A stretch of 64,000 nucleotides of DNA from an uncultured Pelagibacteraceae bacterium (GCA_902626575.1 CACOFY010000001.1:310001-374000), one strand, 5' to 3'. Positions 36,673 through 49,274 are shown, counted from the first letter of the stretch. Notes: a model not told the origin generated them from the sequence alone. Translations and numbers: made by a program.

Positions 36673-37842
36673 ATGAAAAAAAAGCGTAAAAAGAAAATCA
36701 ATAAATCAAAAAAAAAAAATATTAAAAAATTAAAAAAAAATAATAAAAAATTTTCATTAAAAAAAAAAAATAGGAAGCTCAACAAAAAAAAAATACCTTT
36801 AAAAAAAGGAAATAATTTTAGATTAAAAGGAAAAAAAAAAATACTTATAGATTTAATTAATTTCCAGGAAAAAATTAAGCCAAATATCAAAATTAAATTT
36901 AACCCTTTCGTATCGATTGATAGATTTTTACAAAGATTTTTCGAAAATGTATCTAATACTATTATTGAATATAAATCACTTAGGAAAGAACAAAAAAGAA
37001 TTTCAAAGATCAAGGAGCTAGAGAAGATTGAAAAAGAAAAGCTAGAAAAAGAAAAAAAAATTAAAGAGGAAAAAGATCTTAAGTCCAAACTAAAAGAACA
37101 AATTTTAAAAGATGAGATGAAATTAGAGAAAGAAAGGGCAAAAGATATAAAACTTTTTCTAAGAAAAGAGCAAGCTATTATTCGTCAAGAACAAGCAGAA
37201 AAACAAAGAAAATTTTTAGAGCAATTAAAAATAGAAAAACAAATTGAAAAATTCAGAATTAGAGAAGTTAAAGAGTTGGAACAGTTAGAAAAAATTTCTC
37301 TGAAAGAACAAAGAGAGGACTATGCGAGTCTACAAGAAAGGATAGACAAGTTAAAAGAAAAATATCAAATTATAAGAGACCAGAAAATTAGAGAAAGAGT
37401 GGAAGCTCTTGGGATAAAAACTTTAGGAGATGAGGATAGGGAGACTCTACTACAAAAAGAGAGGGATTATACCTTAGCAAGACAAAAAATAGAGTTTGCA
37501 CTTGAGAGTTTTTATAGAAGTTCAAGTAGTCTTGTGTTTCAATTAAACAAGAGACATATAACGCGTCATATGTCAATTTTAAGATGTATAGATCGAAGAT
37601 TTGAAACTGGAGAAATTTTTATTAAATGGGATGAGAGCGATGATGAAAAATGGCTTTTATTAATATATATAAAAAATAACTCGCCCGATGAAGGGATTAT
37701 TATTGAGGATAAAACCAATCCAGATAGGAATATATCTCATGAATTTAAACATACGGATATTTTTAAAGCTTCAGATTTAATGGTAGACTCTTTAACACAA
37801 TTAATCTCTAAAATACGGAAGAAACAAATTAATATTAATTAA
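36673..37842 (+). CDS. Hyper-basic coiled-coil protein of unknown function
   Basis: Lys-dense first ~55 aa, long E/K/R/Q heptad-like region, compact C-terminal domain (WDESDDEKWLLLIYIKNN). Confidence 0.65.
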   Translation: MKKKRKKKINKSKKKNIKKLKKNNKKFSLKKKNRKLNKKKIPLKKGNNFRLKGKKKILIDLINFQEKIKPNIKIKFNPFVSIDRFLQRFFENVSNTIIEYKSLRKEQKRISKIKELEKIEKEKLEKEKKIKEEKDLKSKLKEQILKDEMKLEKERAKDIKLFLRKEQAIIRQEQAEKQRKFLEQLKIEKQIEKFRIREVKELEQLEKISLKEQREDYASLQERIDKLKEKYQIIRDQKIRERVEALGIKTLGDEDRETLLQKERDYTLARQKIEFALESFYRSSSSLVFQLNKRHITRHMSILRCIDRRFETGEIFIKWDESDDEKWLLLIYIKNNSPDEGIIIEDKTNPDRNISHEFKHTDIFKASDLMVDSLTQLISKIRKKQININ

Positions 37843-38548
37843 AGATAACGTTTTTTAAAATATACTCCCAGGAACCCATCCTATTATATTTTACCTTTAA
37901 TATTAAATTTTTTTTTGGTTCTAGCCAAATTTCAAAGTCTAATTTTTTATTTTCACTAATACTTTCATTTTTAGATTTTAAAGAAAATTTATGAGCCAAA
38001 TATTCTTTACCATAAATTTGAACCTTTTCCTTACCTAAAAAAGTTACAACTTGATCTTTAACACTTCCTGACAATGGACTTATTTGAGTTTCACTTTCCA
38101 AAATTTTATGATTCCACCAATTACCAATAATATTATTTCTATTAGCCTTACCAGTGTAGGAAGAACCTTTAATTTCAAAAACATCTTCATTTTCATTTAA
38201 TATTAAATTAACAAATTTTTTTTTATCATTTTGAAGTGTATTTGAATTGAATGAAAATAATTTATTATTTTTATAAATCTCTGTACCTATGCTATTAATT
38301 GAAAAAACTTTAATTCCAAGTAGTTTAACTTCAAAATTTGTTTCGTTATAAATTTTTATAGAGTCATCATTTTTTGTAAATTCATAATTACAGTATCCAA
38401 TATTTTTACCATCTTTAAAGATTTCCATTTCAATTTTTTTTATATTTATGTAGTGTGATACATGGGCATTTAAACCTTGGGGATATAACAACAATATAAA
38501 AAAAAGTAAGAATTTTTTCATAAAAGATATGGTTTTTAATATAAACAA
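37835..38548 (-). CDS. Exported protein, DUF6134-like
   Basis: Signal peptide MKKFLLFFILLLYPQGLNAHVSHY; beta-rich, GSWEYIL terminus. Confidence 0.55.
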   Translation of the reverse strand: MFILKTISFMKKFLLFFILLLYPQGLNAHVSHYINIKKIEMEIFKDGKNIGYCNYEFTKNDDSIKIYNETNFEVKLLGIKVFSINSIGTEIYKNNKLFSFNSNTLQNDKKKFVNLILNENEDVFEIKGSSYTGKANRNNIIGNWWNHKILESETQISPLSGSVKDQVVTFLGKEKVQIYGKEYLAHKFSLKSKNESISENKKLDFEIWLEPKKNLILKVKYNRMGSWEYILKNVIFN

Positions 38549-38569
38549 ATAGTAAACACCACATTAAAA

Positions 38570-39217
38570 ATGTTTCTTAAAATTAAAAAAATTCCCAAGG
38601 TATTTTGGAGCTCGCAAAAACCTTTAAATCTTAAGCCAAAATTTTCATCATTATTTTTTCTTTGTTTAGGACTAGTAATTTTCGGCTTCGGTGAAGGACT
38701 TCTTATTGTTTCTAGTTCGGGGGCATCTCCATGGAGTGTTTTGGCTCAAGGAATTTCTATAAATGTTAATTTATCAATTGGTCTAATTACTTTCTTAATT
38801 AGTTTTACGGTTTTAATTTTATGGATACCTCTTAAACAGAAACCAGGAATAGGAACTATTTTAAATGCCTTTATTATTGCAATTATGATTGATCTTTGCA
38901 TTAAATTTGTTCCGACACCTGAAGATTATATTCATCAAATTATTTTAGGCACTATTGCAGTTTTAACTGTTGGTATAGGTGGTGGAATTTATCTTGTTGC
39001 CAATCTTGGTGCAGGGCCAAGAGACGGTTTAATGGTAGGTTTACAAAAGAAAACGAACTTACCAATTGCATCCGTAAGAGCTTTTTTAGAAATTTCAGTA
39101 GTTAGCATAGGTTGGTATTTAGGAGGAACTATTGGTCCAGGAACTTTAATATTTGCTTTCGGAATTGGTCCGGCGGTTGCCCTTGCACTTTATTTAGTTA
39201 AAAAAATTTTTTCATAA
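38570..39217 (+). CDS. YczE/YitT family membrane protein
   Basis: GASPWSVLAQGI, GIGTILNAFIIAIMID, NLGAGPRDGLMVGLQKKT. Confidence 0.8.
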   Translation: MFLKIKKIPKVFWSSQKPLNLKPKFSSLFFLCLGLVIFGFGEGLLIVSSSGASPWSVLAQGISINVNLSIGLITFLISFTVLILWIPLKQKPGIGTILNAFIIAIMIDLCIKFVPTPEDYIHQIILGTIAVLTVGIGGGIYLVANLGAGPRDGLMVGLQKKTNLPIASVRAFLEISVVSIGWYLGGTIGPGTLIFAFGIGPAVALALYLVKKIFS

Positions 39218-39221
39218 TAGT

Positions 39222-39983
39222 TTACTCTTTAATGTAAAGCCTACTAGCATAGTCAATTCTGTGGAAAAATTTAAAATTCAAATCGTTTTTAAAATAATCA
39301 TCCACTGCTTTTTTGGAACCTTTCCAATGACCATAATCATCAATAATTAAAACTCCTTTGTTTTGCAACCTGGGGTAAAGAACTTCCATTTCCTTTTTGG
39401 TTGATTCATAAAAGTCAGTATCTAACCTAAGCAAAGATATTTTTTTTGGAATATTCTTTTCGCTATCTAGAGTTTCTTCAACTTTACCTTTAACAAAAAC
39501 CAAATTATTTTGATAATTTTTATCAAATTTACTCAAATTATTTTGAACTTCATTTAATGAGGCATAACACCACTCATTTTTTTTGTAAGCTTTTCGCGTA
39601 TCTGTTGCTGATTTATTTTTAATATCAAAGTCAAAATCTTTGTTTTCTTCAGGCATTCCCTCGAAAGTATCATAAGCAAATATCTTTTTTGATAAAGTTA
39701 GCTTATTATTGAGATAATTCATCAATATTAAATTACCACCTTTAAATACACCAGCTTCTACAAAATCACCATCAATCTTATTTGAAGCTATGTACTTAAT
39801 AGATTGCAATATAGCCCAGTGGTTTGGTATTGAGCACATCGAAAATTCTTTTATCTTTTTTAAAATTTCATTTTCTTCATTGTTAATTTCAGCGATATAA
39901 TTTTCTTGTCTTTTGTACCATGAGTCTTTAGTAGTAATTTCATAGTTAAAGAAATTTAAAATATTTTTTAATATTTTTTTCAT
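39222..39983 (-). CDS. TylF/MycF-type O-methyltransferase family protein
   Basis: GDFVEAGVFKGGNLILMN, FAYDTFEGMPEEN, LLRLDTDFYESTKKEMEVLYPRL, LIIDDYGHWKGSKKAVDDYF. Confidence 0.88.
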   Translation of the reverse strand: MKKILKNILNFFNYEITTKDSWYKRQENYIAEINNEENEILKKIKEFSMCSIPNHWAILQSIKYIASNKIDGDFVEAGVFKGGNLILMNYLNNKLTLSKKIFAYDTFEGMPEENKDFDFDIKNKSATDTRKAYKKNEWCYASLNEVQNNLSKFDKNYQNNLVFVKGKVEETLDSEKNIPKKISLLRLDTDFYESTKKEMEVLYPRLQNKGVLIIDDYGHWKGSKKAVDDYFKNDLNFKFFHRIDYASRLYIKE

Positions 39984-40073
39984 TTTGAAAAATTTTATTA
40001 CTTATATATGATTGATTGTTTTCAATATATAAAAAAATTAAATATGATTTGTTTCTTATAAATTCTTATAAAT

Positions 40074-40757
40074 ATGTTAATAGAGAAAATACTTGATATA
40101 ATAAGTAAGTTTCATCACTATAAAATCTCGTTGTATGCAAAAAAATTAGGTTGTAATACTCTTATTGATGTTGGGTGTCATAAAGGTGAATTTCTAAGTA
40201 GTTTTTTGAAAATAAAAATATTTAAAAAGTTTTATTGTTTTGAACCTCAAAAAGAAATTTATAAAAACCTAAAAAAAAAATTTAAAAATAACAAAAAGGT
40301 TAGATTATATAACTATTCACTTGGCGAAAACGAGAGTAAGAAAAAAATGTATTTATCAAATTTAACTTCTTTATCTACTATGTCCAAGATTAATCAGAAG
40401 TCTGATTGGTTTAAAATTAAAAATTTAATTGTCGGAGATAAAAATAGAATTAATATGTATCAAATAGTAAATCAAAAAAAAATTGATACAGTTTTTAAAA
40501 ATATTTCTTTAAAAAATAGCTTTCTTAAAATTGATGTTGAGGGATACGAACTTAATGTATTATATGGTGCAAAGAGTAAAATTAAACAAATTCCATTTGT
40601 GATTGTAGAAAAACATACTTTTAATCAGTATTATAATAATTTTAGCTTAGTTAATGATTTCTTGTTAAAAAATAATTTTAAAATAATTAAAAATTTTTAC
40701 TATCCCACATTACATTATAAGGATGTTCTTTATAAAAATAAAAAAAAAGGCGAGTAA
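40074..40757 (+). CDS. FkbM family methyltransferase
   Basis: LIDVGCHKGEFLSSFL, FEPQKEIYKNL, LKIDVEGYELNVLYGA. Confidence 0.88.
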   Translation: MLIEKILDIISKFHHYKISLYAKKLGCNTLIDVGCHKGEFLSSFLKIKIFKKFYCFEPQKEIYKNLKKKFKNNKKVRLYNYSLGENESKKKMYLSNLTSLSTMSKINQKSDWFKIKNLIVGDKNRINMYQIVNQKKIDTVFKNISLKNSFLKIDVEGYELNVLYGAKSKIKQIPFVIVEKHTFNQYYNNFSLVNDFLLKNNFKIIKNFYYPTLHYKDVLYKNKKKGE

Positions 40758-40771
40758 AAACTCGCCTTTTT
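40744..40771. terminator. Bidirectional Rho-independent terminator
   Basis: AAAAAGGCGAGT-AAAA-ACTCGCCTTTTT between convergent genes. Confidence 0.9.
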
Positions 40772-40794
40772 GAATTTTTTTTGGGTAAGAATTA

Positions 40795-42760
<1,966 letters not shown>

Positions 42761-42786
42761 AAAAAACTCCTTCAAATATGACAGTC

Positions 42787-42815
42787 ATATAGAGGTAAGC
42801 ATATAATTTTTCAAG
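42787..42815 (-). promoter_or_regulatory. Putative RpoH-type promoter of groSL
   Basis: Minus strand CTTGAAAAA-N11-CCTCTATAT. Confidence 0.45.
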
Positions 42816-42883
42816 GTATTCATAAAAATATATGAAGTAAAAAAATCAAAGAAATATAAGTATTTTTAAGCTATATCTCCTAA

Positions 42884-43699
42884 ATGCCAAAAAATTTAGA
42901 TGATTTAGGACTAAAATCAGTAGCGAACAGTTACGATGTCTTTTTTATTGATATTTGGGGAGTACTTCATAACGGAATAAATCTGTATCAAAATTCTGTT
43001 AATGTTTTAAACGAATTAGAAAAATCAAATAAGACTTATATTTTGCTTACAAATGCACCAAGACCAAATAGCACGGTAATTGAATTCTTAAAAAAGATGG
43101 GATTAGATGAAAATAAATGTAGCAAAGTTTATACATCAGGGGAGTCTGCACTTAAACATTTAGAAAAAAATTATAAAGAAAAAAAATTTTTTCATATCGG
43201 ACCCCCAAGAGATTTTGATCTTTTTAAACTGTTTGAAAAAAATAAAACTGATAATTTAGAACAATCCGACTTTATCCTATGTACAGGACTTTTTGAAGAA
43301 TATGAAGAAGACCTAAAATATTATAAAGAATTATTTAAAAGTGTAATTAATAAAATAATGATATGTACAAATCCTGATTTGATTGTAGATAGAGGTAATA
43401 TTAGAGAATATTGTGCAGGCTCAGTAGCAAAAATATTCGAAGATCTTGGAGGAAAAGTTGAATATTTTGGAAAACCTTATCCACCCGTATATCAACAAGC
43501 TGCAGAAATAAAAAATAAAAAAGTATTGTGTATTGGAGATAATCTTAATACGGATATTAAAGGAGCCAATATTCAAAATTTCGACGCTATGCTAATATCT
43601 TCGGGCATACATAAAAAAGAAATAGATAAAAATATTGAAAAAGTTCAATTAAAATACAATGTAAAAATTAATTATTATCAATCACTTTTAAAATGGTAA
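42884..43699 (+). CDS. HAD superfamily IIA hydrolase (TIGR01459-like)
   Basis: FFIDIWGVLHNGINLYQNS, LLTNAPRPN, CIGDNLNTDIKGA. Confidence 0.88.
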   Translation: MPKNLDDLGLKSVANSYDVFFIDIWGVLHNGINLYQNSVNVLNELEKSNKTYILLTNAPRPNSTVIEFLKKMGLDENKCSKVYTSGESALKHLEKNYKEKKFFHIGPPRDFDLFKLFEKNKTDNLEQSDFILCTGLFEEYEEDLKYYKELFKSVINKIMICTNPDLIVDRGNIREYCAGSVAKIFEDLGGKVEYFGKPYPPVYQQAAEIKNKKVLCIGDNLNTDIKGANIQNFDAMLISSGIHKKEIDKNIEKVQLKYNVKINYYQSLLKW

Positions 43700-44625
43700 G
43701 TAAAATAAAATATTACAAAAATTTTGATGTTCAAAAAAAACACAAAAACTCAATTATATTAATTGGAAATTTTGATGGCGTTCATTTAGGGCATCAAAAA
43801 TTGCTTAAAAAAGCTTTAATATTAAAAAAAAGAAAAAAATATAAAATTGGGGTAGTGACATTTGATCCAATCCCTAAAATGTTTTTTTTCAAAAAAATTA
43901 GAAATTATAGATTATCCAACTTAAATCAAAAGTTAGAAATTTTAAAAAGATTTAAAGTGGATTTTGTTATTAATAAAAAATTCGACCTAAAATTTTCAAA
44001 GATAACATGTAATCGATTTATTGAAAAATTCCTTTACAATAAGTTATCTGCAAAATTAATTTTTGTAAGTAATAATTTTAGATTTGGTCATAAGCGTGAG
44101 GGAGATGTAAAATTATTAAAATTTTTCGAAAAAAAATTTAATTATAGAATAATAAATCCATCACCTTTAAAAAAAAAGAAAAAGATTATATCTTCAACAT
44201 CTATAAGGAAACTTTTAGAAAAAGGACAAATCTCTACTGCCAATAAATACTTAGATAGAAATTGGTCCATTCAGGGAATTGTACAGCTTGGAAGAAGATT
44301 GGGTAAAACTATCGGATTCCCAACTTGCAACATAGATATTGGAAATTATGTAATAGCTAAGCCAGGAGTTTATGCCGTTAAAATCTTAATTAATAAGACA
44401 AAAAAAAAACTGAATGGAATCGCTAACTTGGGTTATAGACCTACATTTAACCAAAATAAAATTCTTCTTGAGGTAAATATTTTTAATTTTAAAAAAAATC
44501 TTTATAATAAAAAACTAACCGTTGAGTTTTTGAAGTTTATAAGGGGTGAAAAAAAATTTAATGGTATAGATGAATTAAAAAAACAGATAAAAAAAGATGT
44601 AAAAATAGCAAAAAAATTAAAATGA
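43693..44625 (+). CDS. ribF: Bifunctional riboflavin kinase/FAD synthetase
   Basis: IGNFDGVHLGHQKLL, SSTSIRKLLEKG, GRRLGKTIGFPTCNI. Confidence 0.95.
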   Translation: MVSKIKYYKNFDVQKKHKNSIILIGNFDGVHLGHQKLLKKALILKKRKKYKIGVVTFDPIPKMFFFKKIRNYRLSNLNQKLEILKRFKVDFVINKKFDLKFSKITCNRFIEKFLYNKLSAKLIFVSNNFRFGHKREGDVKLLKFFEKKFNYRIINPSPLKKKKKIISSTSIRKLLEKGQISTANKYLDRNWSIQGIVQLGRRLGKTIGFPTCNIDIGNYVIAKPGVYAVKILINKTKKKLNGIANLGYRPTFNQNKILLEVNIFNFKKNLYNKKLTVEFLKFIRGEKKFNGIDELKKQIKKDVKIAKKLK

Positions 44626-47348
44626 GCAAAGATCAAATAAATCTTCCAAAAACAGCTTTTTCAATGAAAGCAAATCTTCCATTGAAAGAACCTAAAATCG
44701 TTGAACATTGGAATAAAATCGATCTTTACAATTTATTAAGAGAAAATAATAAAGGTAAAGAAAAGTTTGTTCTTCACGATGGACCTCCTTATGCAAATGG
44801 TAATATTCATATGGGAACAGCCTTTAATAAAATTCTTAAAGATATAATCACAAAATTTCATCAAATGGACGGCAAAGACTCAGTATATGTTCCAGGATGG
44901 GATTGTCATGGTTTGCCGATTGAATGGAAAATAGAAGAACAATATAAAAAAAATAAAAAAAATAAAAATGACGTACCAGTCGTTGAATTTAGAAAAGAAT
45001 GCAGAGAGTTTGCTAATAAATGGATCAAAGTTCATAAAGAACAATTTAAAAGGCTTGGAGTTGTTGGAGATTGGGAAAATTATTATTCTACAATGAGTTA
45101 TGACGCTGAGGCTCAAATAGTAAGAGAATTAGGTAAATTTTTAAAAGAAGGTAGTTTATATAGAGGCTACAAGCCAGTTTTGTGGTCCACAGTAGAAAAA
45201 ACCGCTTTAGCTGATGCAGAAGTTGAATATATGGATCACACATCTGATACAATTTATGTTTCGTTTCCTATTCAAAAATCAAAATTAAAAAATCTTTTAG
45301 GTGCTGAAGTAATTATCTGGACAACTACACCATGGACGATACCAGCAAATAAAGCTTTAGCTTACAACAAATCTTTAAAATATGTTGTAATACAGATTAA
45401 TGACAAAGGCAATTTTAACAATAGAAAAATTATAGTTGCAAAAGATCTTTTAAAAAGTGTAGTTGAGGATTGTAAAATTAACGAATACAAAATTATAAGT
45501 GAAATAAATGGATCCGATTTTGATGGAGTATTTTGCTCCCATCCATTTAAGAATTTAGGTTACAATTATGATATACCAATGCTTGAGGCAAGGTTTGTTA
45601 CGACAGAACAAGGCTCAGGAATAGTACATTGCGCTCCAAGCCATGGTCCAGATGATTTTAATTTATGTTTAAATAATAATATTAAAGCTGTCGAAACAGT
45701 TGATGATGACGGAAAATATACAAAACATGTTTTAAATTTTGAGGGCATTCATATTTTTAAAGCAAACCCAATTGTTATTGAAAAGCTTAAAAATGAAAAA
45801 AATTTATTAGCGAATGGAAAACTAAACCACTCATATCCTCATTCGTGGAGATCTAAAGCTCCATTAGTTCATAGAGCTACACCTCAATGGTTTATTTCTA
45901 TGGAAAGCCATAAGTTAAGAGATAAAGCTTTAAAAGCTATTGATGATACAGAATTTTATCCTGCAAAAGGAAAAGAAAGATTGAGATCAATGATCGAAAC
46001 AAGACCAGATTGGTGTGTTTCTAGACAAAGAGTTTGGGGCGTACCATTGCCTATATTTATTTCTAAATCTGACGGCAAGGTTTTAACAGATGAAGATGTG
46101 TTTGAAAATATTGCGTCTATTTACGAAAAAGAGGGATCAGATTGCTGGTTTTCAGATGACCCTCAAAAGTTTTTAGGAGATAAATATAAAGCTGAAGATT
46201 TTGTTAAACTCAAAGATATTGTTGAGGTTTGGTTTGATAGTGGATCCACACATTCATTTGTTCTTGAAAAAAGAGAAGATTTAAAATGGCCTGCATCTAT
46301 GTACCTAGAAGGATCGGATCAACATAGGGGATGGTTTCACTCCTCATTATTAGAATCTTGTGGAACTAGAGGTAGAGCTCCATTTGAGAGTATCTTATCT
46401 CACGGATTTGTGATGGATGGTAAGGGTTTGAAAATGTCAAAGTCTTTAGGGAATCAGATCTTTCCTGAGGATATTTTAAAAAAATATGGAGCTGATATTC
46501 TTAGGATTTGGGTGACTGCATCCGATTACTCTGAAGATTTAAGAATAGATTACTCAATTTTAGAGCAACATGCTGAAGCATATAGAAAGATAAGAAATAC
46601 ATTTAGATACTTAATGGGAAATATAAATGACAATTATTCAGAGCAAGAATACGCCAATATTGACATTAGCAAACTTCCAGAACTCGAAAAATTAATGTTA
46701 CACAAATTGTATGTATTGAATGATAAATTTAAAGCAAATTTTAGAGAGTACAACTTTCATGTTTTATACAAAGAATTATTAAACTTCTGCACTGTAGATC
46801 TTTCTTCATTTTATTTTGACATCAGAAAAGATACTTTATATTGCGATAAAAAAAATTCAGATAAGAGACAAAGTTGTATTTTAATATTAAATACAATATT
46901 GGACGCCTTGCTAAAATGGTTTGCACCAATTTTATCTTTTACAACAGAGGAAATTTTTAGTCTTTTAAACAAAGATGAAAAAAACAGCATTCATTTAAAA
47001 AAATTTCCAGAATTTCCAAAATCCTGGAAAGATGATGAACTTAACAGCAACTGGAATCAAATAAATAAAATAAGAGATATAGCAAATATCAGTATTGAGG
47101 AAAAAAGAGCAGCCAAAAAAATAGGATCTAGCTTAGAAACGTCAATTGATATCAGATTGACCAAGGATCTATATGACCTTGCAAAAAAATATGATTTTTC
47201 AGAAATATGTATAACTTCAATTGCAAATACTATTTTGGATGAAAATGCAAAAGATAACATAGAAGTAAAAACCTCAAAAGCAAAAGGAAAAAAGTGTCCT
47301 GTTTGTTGGAAAATTACTGAAACTGAATGCGAAAGGCATCCAACATAA
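44622..47348 (+). CDS. ileS: Isoleucyl-tRNA synthetase
   Basis: HDGPPYANGNIHMGTAFNKILKDI, DCHGLPIEWKIE, KMSKSLGN, C-terminal Zn motif CPVCW..TETEC. Confidence 0.98.
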   Translation: MSKDQINLPKTAFSMKANLPLKEPKIVEHWNKIDLYNLLRENNKGKEKFVLHDGPPYANGNIHMGTAFNKILKDIITKFHQMDGKDSVYVPGWDCHGLPIEWKIEEQYKKNKKNKNDVPVVEFRKECREFANKWIKVHKEQFKRLGVVGDWENYYSTMSYDAEAQIVRELGKFLKEGSLYRGYKPVLWSTVEKTALADAEVEYMDHTSDTIYVSFPIQKSKLKNLLGAEVIIWTTTPWTIPANKALAYNKSLKYVVIQINDKGNFNNRKIIVAKDLLKSVVEDCKINEYKIISEINGSDFDGVFCSHPFKNLGYNYDIPMLEARFVTTEQGSGIVHCAPSHGPDDFNLCLNNNIKAVETVDDDGKYTKHVLNFEGIHIFKANPIVIEKLKNEKNLLANGKLNHSYPHSWRSKAPLVHRATPQWFISMESHKLRDKALKAIDDTEFYPAKGKERLRSMIETRPDWCVSRQRVWGVPLPIFISKSDGKVLTDEDVFENIASIYEKEGSDCWFSDDPQKFLGDKYKAEDFVKLKDIVEVWFDSGSTHSFVLEKREDLKWPASMYLEGSDQHRGWFHSSLLESCGTRGRAPFESILSHGFVMDGKGLKMSKSLGNQIFPEDILKKYGADILRIWVTASDYSEDLRIDYSILEQHAEAYRKIRNTFRYLMGNINDNYSEQEYANIDISKLPELEKLMLHKLYVLNDKFKANFREYNFHVLYKELLNFCTVDLSSFYFDIRKDTLYCDKKNSDKRQSCILILNTILDALLKWFAPILSFTTEEIFSLLNKDEKNSIHLKKFPEFPKSWKDDELNSNWNQINKIRDIANISIEEKRAAKKIGSSLETSIDIRLTKDLYDLAKKYDFSEICITSIANTILDENAKDNIEVKTSKAKGKKCPVCWKITETECERHPT

Positions 47349-47355
47349 AAATTAA

Positions 47356-47850
47356 ATGATAAATTTTATAAATAAGAAAATTATTTTTTATTTTTTAATT
47401 ACATTATTAATTTTTACTTTAGATAGAATTTCAAAGATTTATGTGATAAATATTGCCGAAACTTATGGCGAAGTAGATATTTATCTAAATCAATTTATAA
47501 ATATTATTTTAGTTTGGAATACAGGAATAGGGTTTGGATTATTGTCATTTGAAAAACAATTTATTTATAATTTAATAACATTAATAATTGTATTAATTAA
47601 TTTTGTAATTTTATACCTTGGTGTAAAGTCAAGTGATTTTAAAGGACTTATATTTTTTGTCATTTTAGGCGGATCACTTGGCAACCTATTCGACAGACTT
47701 TATTATTCCGCAGTTCCAGATTTTATTGATTTAAATTACAATGATTTTCATTGGTTTATATTTAATATAGCAGATGTTTTTATTACGTTAGGTGTAGTGT
47801 GCCTTATTTTTGTTGAATTATTTTTAAATAACTTAAGATATAAAAATTAA
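47356..47850 (+). CDS. lspA: Lipoprotein signal peptidase
   Basis: WNTGIGFGLL, GGSLGNLFDRLYYSAVPDFIDL, FNIADVFITLG. Confidence 0.96.
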   Translation: MINFINKKIIFYFLITLLIFTLDRISKIYVINIAETYGEVDIYLNQFINIILVWNTGIGFGLLSFEKQFIYNLITLIIVLINFVILYLGVKSSDFKGLIFFVILGGSLGNLFDRLYYSAVPDFIDLNYNDFHWFIFNIADVFITLGVVCLIFVELFLNNLRYKN

Positions 47851-48159
47851 ATGAAAAATTTTTTTCTGTATATTCTATGTTTATTATTTCTGTATTCTTG
47901 TCAAAGTGTTAAAGACGGACTTACGGGTAAAAAAAGAGAGAAAAGTGACGAATTTTTAGTAATCAAGAAAAACCCATTAGAAATCCCACCAGACTTTAAT
48001 GATCTTCCAGTTCCACAATCAGAAAAGATTGAAGATCAATCCGAAGTAATTGATGAGGATATAGAAAATTTAATAAAATCTATTGATACTAATAATACAC
48101 TAGATTCAAGTGATAGGTCTGCTGAGGAATTTGTTATTAAAGAAATAAATAAAAATTAA
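47851..48159 (+). CDS. DUF3035-like lipoprotein
   Basis: LFLYSC lipobox; SDEFLVIKKNPLEIPPDFNDLPVP; downstream of lspA. Confidence 0.75.
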   Translation: MKNFFLYILCLLFLYSCQSVKDGLTGKKREKSDEFLVIKKNPLEIPPDFNDLPVPQSEKIEDQSEVIDEDIENLIKSIDTNNTLDSSDRSAEEFVIKEINKN

Positions 48160-49274
48160 TGTTTAAATACATTGTAGATTATAAAAATTTTTTGCATCTC
48201 AAAAAAAATAAAAATCTTGAGATAAAATTATTAAAAAAACTTAACTTTAACTTACATAAAAAAATTATACAAAGCTTCTCTGAAAAATACGAGTATGCAT
48301 TTAAAAATATTAATTTAAAAAAATATAAATATTTTAAAAATATTAATATAATAGGTATGGGTGGTTCATCTCTTGGTATAAAAGCAATATATAGTTTTTT
48401 TGGCCCAAAAATTAAAAAAAAATTTACCTTTATTGATAATATAAATTTAAAAAAAAATTATAATAAAAATCTCAAAGTACTAAATTTAGTTATTTCAAAA
48501 TCAGGTAATACTCTTGAGACAATTTCTAATTTCAAATGTTTAAAAAATAAAAAAAATAACTTATTTATTTGTGAAAATACCAATAACCAAATTAGAAACT
48601 TAGCAAAAAAACTTAAAAGCGAAATAATCGATCATAGAAATTATATAGGAGGGAGATATTCAGTACTCTCAGAAGTGGGGATGCTTCCTGCATCACTCAT
48701 GGGATTGAGTCCAAAAAAATTTAAAAGATTTGATTATTTAGTTAAAGATAAAAGATTTGTTAATACTTTGATTAGCAATGTAAGCTCAACTGTTTCCTTA
48801 ATTAAAAAAAAAAAATTTAACTCAATTATCTTAAACTTTGATGAAAACTCAGAAGATTTATTTAAATGGTACCAACAATTAATTGCCGAAAGCTTGGGAA
48901 AAAAATCAAATGGACTTTTACCAGTCATCTCTAATTTACCAAGAGACAATCATAGTATGATGCAATTATACTTGGATGGACCGAGAAATAATTTTTATAC
49001 ATTTTTTGATGTGCTTGATAGTCCAAAAAATAGTTATCTAGCTAAAATAAAATTAGCTCAAAAAAAGGCTACGAAAATTGTATTTAAAAAAAAAAAATTA
49101 CCATTTAGATGTCTTAATTTACGCGATCGATCCGAGAGTTCTTTGGGAGAAATATTTACTTTTTTTATGCTAGAAACAATTTTGATAGGAGAGGCTTTGA
49201 ATCTAAATCCTTTTGATCAGCCAGCAGTTGAACAAATTAAGATTGAGACTAAAAAGATAATTAAATATCTATAA
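48159..49274 (+). CDS. pgi: Glucose-6-phosphate isomerase, compact form
   Basis: IGMGGSSLGIKAIYSFF, VISKSGNTLET, GGRYSVLSEVGMLPASLMG, QPAVEQIK. Confidence 0.88.
   Translation: MFKYIVDYKNFLHLKKNKNLEIKLLKKLNFNLHKKIIQSFSEKYEYAFKNINLKKYKYFKNINIIGMGGSSLGIKAIYSFFGPKIKKKFTFIDNINLKKNYNKNLKVLNLVISKSGNTLETISNFKCLKNKKNNLFICENTNNQIRNLAKKLKSEIIDHRNYIGGRYSVLSEVGMLPASLMGLSPKKFKRFDYLVKDKRFVNTLISNVSSTVSLIKKKKFNSIILNFDENSEDLFKWYQQLIAESLGKKSNGLLPVISNLPRDNHSMMQLYLDGPRNNFYTFFDVLDSPKNSYLAKIKLAQKKATKIVFKKKKLPFRCLNLRDRSESSLGEIFTFFMLETILIGEALNLNPFDQPAVEQIKIETKKIIKYL

Noticed and set aside
48159-49274. Short Pgi as a possible novel family
   Set aside because: Key PGI motifs are intact; compactness alone is consistent with genome streamlining.
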